From assembly GCF_030864355.1 (NCBI RefSeq), contig NC_083398.1, positions 558,001-622,000 of the forward strand: 64,000 bases of DNA, given 5' to 3'. Position 1 is the first letter of the stretch. Every line of letters starts with the position of its first letter. The position numbers and the translations under genes are program-made. This document shows, piece after piece, positions 57,842 to 64,000 of this stretch. Source of the DNA: Cutaneotrichosporon cavernicola. Taxonomy: Eukaryota > Basidiomycota > Tremellomycetes > Trichosporonales > Trichosporonaceae. The notes beneath the pieces were generated by a model. It was not told the origin of the DNA. It saw only the letters and a program-made list of their open reading frames with translations, and did no database searches.

Positions 57842-60516
57842 CTATGGAGACCTCTTATTACTCTTCCGGGGCGCGGGCTTGCTCGGCATGGGGTTCGAGT
57901 TCGGCTTTACAACACCGTCTGCGCCCACAAAGCCCGCGACGACGATTGATCCGTCGGTACAGCCGTACTGGTGTCAGCTGTGGTACTGCCACGTAAGCAG
58001 AACTCACAACAAGTTTGTCGTGGTCCAGGGCCAGGCTCATTGGGTTCTTGGCAGCGATGTGCAGTCCCGCCTCACGGCCCTGCGTGTCCCACTTGCCACC
58101 CAGCGATACAAGCTTCATAGTGGGGTCCCCATTCTCGCCAAGCCGCTCCGTGCCAACAATTACGCGGCGCTCTGCACCGGCCTTGACTGAGAGGCGGCGG
58201 CTGGTGATTATGCGCACGCGGCCCGCCTCGAACGCGCCGCGCTCCGTGCCCGTGATGTCGAGGATCTCGACGATGCGTGGCGGCCGCATGAACGCGTACT
58301 TGCTCGCTGTCCCACTTGTGGCAGCCACGTCGTCGCTGACGTTCGTGAGGGTGTCTATCAGCTTGGAGCCCGTCGCCGTCGCCGTCGCCGTTGCCTTGTG
58401 CACCGGACTCGCAGCCGCCCGGCGAGGTGCCGCAGGTGACTGCGGTCTGGGCGACCCCGCGACGCCAGCGCTGAGCCGTGGACGCAGAGGTGCGACAGAC
58501 GCGTCCTTGCTTGGGCTGAGCGAGGAAGGCACGCCGTCCTCCATCTCCTGCTGCTCCTCAGAGGTCGCCCAGTCCCACGCGAGACGAATGACGATGTCCT
58601 TAGTCGCGCACGCCATGAAGCGGCCCTCTGCCTCGAACCACGTAAGCATGCCTAAGGCGCCAACGCCGACGTCCTTGAGCTTGGATGCGTACTCGGGCTG
58701 CCTGGCCGCCAGGTCCGAGAGCTTGAACGAGCCGAGCATCTCGCGCTTCTGGATCGAGAAGCTGCGTATGACGCCGTCGACTGTGGCAGTGATGATGAAG
58801 TTGTCCAGCAAGTTCATGCCGATGCAGACGTTGGTCTGCTGGCCGAACCGCACGACCTTGCTTCCGCTGCGCCAGTCCCAGACGACGATTGCCTTGTCAG
58901 AGCCCACTGAGATCATCCACTGCGCGTTGATACTTTGGCGAATTAGCATCACCTAAACGCCGACTCACGCAACAGCACGCGTACCGTGCAGGTGGCCAGA
59001 CAAGATGCGGTCCGCCTTCCACTCGCCGTCGATCTGCCGCCACAGTGTGGCCCGCCCGACATCATGCGAACCCGTCACGAGCACCTGCTCTGGAGCGTAG
59101 TAGTCCAAACTCGACACCGACTTGGCGGGAATGACCTGCGGCGGCGGCACGGCCTTCGCGCTCGTGACGGCGTAAGGAAGGTGCCAGATGCGGATGCTTA
59201 AGTCAGCTGGAGAGGTCGTCTTCTTGCTCACGTATCATCGTACGAGCCACTGATGAGCGTCTCGCCAGCGAGGTGCAGAGATGTAACGTAATTTCTGTGC
59301 CCGCTAAGCACGACCAGGCTCTGCACCTGCCCGTTCGTCCACTGCTTCTCGCGTTGCCACAGGCGTTTGTACAGCCCCAACCAGCCGTCAGCTACGCACT
59401 CACGCTTGGAAAGCTCACCAGTCACCATCCTCCTCAAGCCCATAGTTGCTGAGATCGATTGTACCGTCCCACGTCGCCTCTAACTCCTTGCACATTGGGC
59501 GCCATACGGCAGGCAGTGAGGCTAACCGGTCATACCGTTTGGACACGAGGCGGAGGTTGAGGATATCACCTCTGGGGAGGAACTGGATGGCACAGGTGAC
59601 AAGCTTGTCGTCCATCCGTCCCAGCACGCCAGATCGGCATTCCTTCAGCTGCTCCAGCACATCGATCTGCGCTTGAATATCGCTTGGCCGGCATGCTGTC
59701 GTGAGCTACTTTCATAACCTCAGCTCACCCTCAGCCATGACGCCGAGCAAGCTAGTGCGCTGTTCCCTCGGCATGGCATGTACAATGGCTCCAAGCGTCG
59801 CGCGGTCATACAGTAGCTCGAGGACCTTGTCGGCACTCACGCCCGCCGGAAGGTTCGGGACACGCGCAACGCGCGGTGCACACCGCGCATGCTCGGTCTG
59901 GAGGACGCGGTACTGCGTCTGGAGAGATTCCAGCCGCGCCTTGAGCACGTCTAGCTCCGACGTCTGGAGCTAGTGTCAGAAGGAAGGTGGGGTGACTCAC
60001 CTCGGGTGGTTGCGCGTGAGGATCGGCTCTACGCGCATTGCGGGGCGGTTTCGGTGGTGGCTCCACCACGGGCGTGGGAAGCGGTGGGGTGGGCGGGGTG
60101 GATTGATGTGATAGTGCGGGAGGGGCGTATGGCTGTGATGCAGGAGCGGCAGACGGCAGCGGTGGTGTTGGTTCTTGGAGCTGGGTGATGGACTTCTTCC
60201 TCGCAACAGATCTGGCTGGCGATGCGACGCGCTTCGGCGTGCTCGTCCGACTGGGCGGCCTCTCGAGCTTGGTTGTCGGAGAGACTGTACTGGGAAACGA
60301 GGCAGGGGGTGAAGGGCGCGTGGTGAGACTGGGCCGCGACGAGCGGACAACGCGTGATGCCGCCGGCCTACTGGGCGTGTCAGGCGTCACTGGCGTCACT
60401 GGCGCTGGCACGCGTAATGGCGTCGGCGTACCCACCGCCACTTGGGGCCGTAAGCGGCTCCCCTTGGGAGTGGGTATGCCTGTTCTAGGTGTTGACGAGC
60501 CGTTCACCTGGGGCAT
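57842..60516 (-). CDS. F-box/WD40-repeat protein
   Basis: ATG at 60516 (MPQVNGSSTPRTGIPTPKGS). About 165 residues are Pro/Ser/Thr-rich with basic patches (STPKRVASPARSVARKKS). A coiled-coil-like part follows (VLKARLESLQTQYRVLQTEH). The F-box is AIQFLPRGDILNLRLVSKRY followed by LASLPAVWRPMCKELEATW. WD repeats begin VVLSGHRNYVTSLHLAGETL, then ISGSYDDTIRIW, VTGSHDVGRATLW and SVGSDKAIVVWDW, with a long Ser/Pro/Ala insert (58380-58560) in the propeller. The last exon (57842 to about 57973) ends KPAPRKSNKRSP. It is a likely SCF substrate receptor; the family cannot be tied to Cdc4, Met30 or Pof1 from sequence alone. Divergent from the GH31 gene. Confidence 0.85.
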
Positions 60517-60850
60517 GGATTGTTGATGTGAGATGGGTTGTTGAGCAATGAGTAAACAGAACTAGTTCCAGTTCCATCCCGCTGCACCCGCTGTCGATGT
60601 CTGTCGATCGAGGGAAGGTGGAGGTCACGCATGACGTGATGGTCACACGTGGAAAGAAGAAGTCGGGGCCCAAGTCACGTGGTCTCTGTTGAAACGAGTA
60701 CGGCGATCCGGCGCCGATCGCCGGAATTGCCAGACGGTGCCAACGGCATGAGGAGATTATCCGGTCCGGTCTCCGCCTTGACACAAGTACAAGAACGCAC
60801 GTTGTTCAAGTGCTGAGATGCAACGGATCTAACCCATAAATCATCTAACA
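60517..60850. promoter_or_regulatory. Shared upstream region of the F-box/WD40 and GH31 genes
   Basis: 334 bp between divergent starts. Contains TCACGTGG near 60675 and CACACGTGG near 60645. Confidence 0.5.
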
Positions 60851-63559
60851 ATGGTCACAGTCGAACGCGAGCTCTCCGGTTTCAAGCCTGCGCAGCCGGG
60901 TCCGCCCTCGTCCGAGTCCACCGAGTTCAAGCTGGTCTCAGGCCCGGACGCGACCTTCGCCGACTTTGAGTACACGCTCACCTTTCCACTACCGAACGCG
61001 GTCCGTGTGACTCTAACGGGCCCCGACCGTCCTGCCCCACCGCACGACAATGTCATCCTACAATACGAGCCGCTACCTTTCAATGTCAAGATCGACGGGT
61101 GTGATGCAACCATACCCTTCCCTCCAACTGGGAAGGATGGAGCACGCCGGCGGGAGCTACGCCTCAATTGGGAGGACAGTATCCTCCTCTCTATCTGGGA
61201 GGAGATTGAGGGGTCCTGGGTGCGCATTGCTGGTGATTTACCATCGCGCTCCTATGCGCTCACGGAACATGGGGTTATGCGGCACTGGTGGCTCGAGAAA
61301 GATAACGTCCATCTCGGGATGGGGGAGAAGGCCGCGCCGCTCGACCTGACTGGCCGGAGCTTTCGGTGTGATGGATCTGACTCGGCTGCGTACGACGCGT
61401 ACGAGAGTATGTCTATGTCTGAGGGAGCTGACATTAGCCGACCCGCTGTACAAGCACACGCCATTCCTCGTGTCCACGCCCCGCGCCGTTTCAGGCAAGC
61501 CGACGCCGTCGACGTATGCCATCTACCACGCGACAAACTCGAATGCGCTGTGGGATATTGGGCGGCATCATGATGACCCTTGGGGATACTTCAAGACGTT
61601 TACGCAGGACTGGGGCGGCCTTGAGGAGTGGTACCTCCTCGGCGCAGGGGTTAGGGAGGTTACGCGGACATGGGCTGAGGTCGTTGGCCGTCCTATGCTC
61701 GTCGGGCGTGACTGGCTAGGATATTTGGCTAGCGGGATGGGTCTAGGCGAGAGTGTACGTTTTTAACGGGATGGGCTGACGATAGGACGAGCCGATCGCG
61801 CAGGACCTCCTCGCTGCCTTCCCAGACGACTGTAGGAAGTACGGCATTCCGTGTTCGGCAATTCACTTCTCCTCGGGATATACTGTGGGCGAGGACGGGA
61901 ATAGATACGTCTTCACGATGAACAAGAAAAGATACCCCGACTTTAAGGGGCTTGTCGGCGGCCTGCACCGGGCCGGGATCAAGGTCGTGCCCAACATCAA
62001 GCCTTACATGCTCACCAGCCACCCGGCCTATGACAGTGTATTAAAGGCCGACGGGCTGTTCTACGCCCCATTGGCCAAGGGACCGGTAGTCACGAGAATC
62101 TGGAGCTCGGGCGTCGGCGTGAATGGCAAGGGGTCTTGGGTGGACATGACGAGCGCCCCGGGTCGGGAGTGGTGGGCAGCCGGTGTCAAGTCGCTGATCG
62201 ACCTCGGCGTCGATGGCATGTGGAAGTACGTCTCGCAAGTATTTAGCTGACACAAGTGATAACAACGAGTATTATCTGCACGACGACGAGTTCTTGGCGG
62301 CCAACGTTTTCCCACACCCCCTCCGCCAGCCGGCTATGGCGGGTAAGGCAAAGTTGGGAGCGCTGGGGCGCATGGTCAATACAGAAATGGTGGCCAAGGT
62401 ATCGCATGATACGCTCCTCCGCTCTCATCCCGAGCGACGGCCGTATGTCCTCACGCGGTCGGCCAACGTCGGAGCCCACAAGTATGCCTGCGGTACATGG
62501 ACAGGCGATAACTGGACGAGCTGGAAGAACCTGCGTGGCAGCCAGGCGATCCAGCTCAACTGCGGCATCAGCTTGATGCAGAGTACTGGCTCGGATATTG
62601 GGGGATTCGGGGGACCGCTTCCTTCTCCAGAGTTGTTTGTGCGCTGGGTACAGCTTGGAGTCACGCACGCGAGATTCTGCATCCACGCATTCAAGCCGAC
62701 ACCCGACGATCCGTCTGGTGCGAGCCAGACAAACCTGCCTTGGATGTACCCCTCCGTCCTCCCGGTCATTCGGGACGCGATAAAATGGCGATACGAGTAC
62801 CTTCCGTTCTTCAACTCTCTCATGTGGGGGAGTCACGAGGATGCGGAGCCGACCAACGCCTGGCTTGGGTGGGGAGATTTCGCCTCGGATCCAGAGGTGT
62901 ACACGGACGAAACCTTGAATGGGGTTGACGCGTGGATCGGCGCTGGACAACTCCTCTCCGTGCCTGCCCTCCATGAGGGGGAGCTGACGCGCACTGCCTA
63001 CCTCCCGAAGGCGAGTGCCGAGGATGATACCATCTACTTTGACCTCCATGCGCCGTATGGTCAGCACCGCGCAGGTACGCGGGTGACGCTCGCCACGCCG
63101 CTTGAGCACATGGGTCTCCTGGCACGCGAAGGAGTCGTTATCCCCACCGGCAAGAATTACCATACGGTCACGCAGCGCGAGGGTCCGGCCCGGACGACGC
63201 CGGACGGCGTCGACGTCCAACTCGATGAGGAGGGAGGCGTGGTCGGGCTCGACGATTGGCGCGGCGTGCAGATCTTCCCCACTACGGGTAAGTACGCGGG
63301 CCGCTGGATTGAGGACGATGGGATTTCAGCCGAGCCGGGCCGAGCTGTCATCGAACTCACGTACGAGGGTGGGGAGGATGTCGTCGTGTCGGCCAAATTT
63401 GCCGAGCACGACTTCAAGCCGCTCTGGGGGAACACGCTGCATGTCTTCCTCCCGGTTGGGGACGAGCGTGTTGTTCGTGGCGCAGAGACTGTCAGTGTGA
63501 ATGGGCGTTCGGCGTGGCTCGTGGACGTGAGTTCGCCGGGAACGTGGGTGAAAGTATAA
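60851..63559 (+). CDS. Glycoside hydrolase family 31 protein, no signal peptide
   Basis: Four or more exons; introns include 62226-62256 (31 nt). The N-terminal beta-sandwich (residues 1-180) carries HWWLEKDNVHLGMGEKAAPL and DLTGRSFRCDG, the usual GH31 pre-catalytic segment. The barrel includes WEVV-like TRTWAEVVGRPMLVGRDWLG and FSSGYTVGEDGNRYVFTMNK. The nucleophile region is LGVDGMWNDNNEYYLHDDE, restored by splicing. The acid/base is in YACGTWTGDNWTSWKNLRGS, and SDIGGFGGPLPSPELFVRWV is also conserved. GH31 enzymes are alpha-glucosidases, alpha-xylosidases or related lyases with an Asp nucleophile. No N-terminal signal peptide is seen, so it probably acts in the cytosol. Substrate not assigned. 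Confidence 0.92.
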
Positions 63560-63577
63560 GTAGGAAATGCATCGGAT

Positions 63578-64000
63578 CTAGGCAGCCTTTGCGGCGACGA
63601 GGCGCTCCTCGACCTCGGTCGGGCCTTGGAAGTTGTCCCGACCATCAATAAACCATGCGACGGCGCACATGACCAACACGATGGCGAATACAACCACGGC
63701 GTAGTTCATATTCTCGGCCGTGACGGGTAGGAAGGGCGGGAGGAGGAACACGGTGCTGGTAACGGCCAAGAACACCAGGGCGACGATGTTGATGGGACGC
63801 CTCCAGCGGCCGAGGCTCCATCCCTGTTCGGGGCGGTGGTCGGTGAGAGCAGCCTCCCCACGGAAGAGGAGAAGGAGAAGGGGTACGGCGTACGAGAGTT
63901 GTAGGAAAAAGATGGCAGAGGACATGATTGCGTTGAGGGCGACGGTGGAGCCGAGGTCTGGTTAGTGATTAGTGGAGTTTTGCGACGACTCACAGATGAG
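63578..64000 (-). CDS. Amino-acid/GABA-type permease, 3' part (runs off right edge)
   Basis: The last exon (63578 to about 63959) encodes LGSTVALNAIMSSAIFFLQL and SYAVPLLLLLFRGEAALTD. It continues with EQGWSLGRWRRPINIVALVF and helices to ENMNYAVVVFAIVLVMCAVA, and ends VEERLVAAKAA. The GxWxLGRxGxxxNxxAxxF region and the NMNYA(V/S)V motif are typical of APC-superfamily permeases of the fungal GABA/choline (UGA4/HNM1) branch. An intron of about 34 nt precedes the exon that leaves the window. Substrate cannot be judged from this fragment. Confidence 0.82.

Overview
This 64-kb window is nuclear DNA from a basidiomycete fungus, most likely a Tremellomycete of the Trichosporonales type. The order is inferred from gene style and not proven. 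The evidence is about 23 protein genes on both strands, high GC content, very short spliceosomal introns (most 28-40 nt) and clearly fungal proteins (PTM1-like receptor, RTA1-like protein, CTR copper transporter, YPD1 phosphorelay protein, VMA9, ABCG full transporter). I see no rRNA, convincing tRNA, transposon, CRISPR array or virus-like gene. Exons were joined by hand. Gene outer limits are mostly firm; inner exon edges are stated only where I checked the frame.

Layout. 1-263: 5' part of an RTA1-like gene (-). 1.1-3.6 kb: protein phosphatase PPT1/PP5 (-), divergent from a PTM1/GPR107-type receptor (+, 4.3-6.6 kb). Then a ketopantoate-reductase-like enzyme (+) and an MFS phosphate/glycerophosphodiester-type transporter (-), followed by 2 kb without genes. 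12.7-14.1 kb: FAH-family hydrolase (-). 15.4-19.7 kb: large mitochondrial-type PPR protein (-). 20.5-22.2 kb: RING protein with SUMO-interaction-like motifs (-), divergent from eIF1A (+). 23.9-25.3 kb: protein with two BTB-like units (-). 26.7-27.5 kb: sugar O-acetyltransferase (-), divergent from a CTR copper transporter (+). 29.7-30.3 kb: intronless GST (-). 30.5-35.1 kb: full-size ABCG transporter (-), divergent from V-ATPase subunit e (+). 36.3-38.1 kb: TVP38 (-). A 3-kb gene-free leader region precedes YPD1 (+). 42.5-44.3 kb: conserved proline-rich protein (-). 44.9-47.0 kb: PIF1 helicase with an RNase H1-type N-terminal domain (-). 48.6-50.1 kb: AP-1-like bZIP factor (+). 50.3-53.0 kb: membrane-anchored F-box protein (-), 140 bp from a PPIE-like RRM protein (+). 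54.1-57.5 kb: ubiquitin E1 UBA1 (-). 57.8-60.5 kb: F-box/WD40 protein (-), divergent from a GH31 glycosidase (+). The right edge cuts an amino-acid-permease gene (-).

The genes are mostly independent housekeeping functions. Four belong to the ubiquitin system (E1, two F-box proteins, one RING protein), but they do not form an operon-like unit. The most distinctive signals are in RNA processing: 28-32 nt introns, branch-site-like CTRAC motifs lying almost on the 3' AG, repeated CTGACAGCAG (NAGNAG) acceptors, a 6-nt microexon in UBA1 and 9- and 12-nt exons in eIF1A. Among proteins, the RING factor with a 114-residue insertion between its sixth and seventh zinc ligands is the best candidate for something new. 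I did not find a clear previously undescribed multi-gene system.
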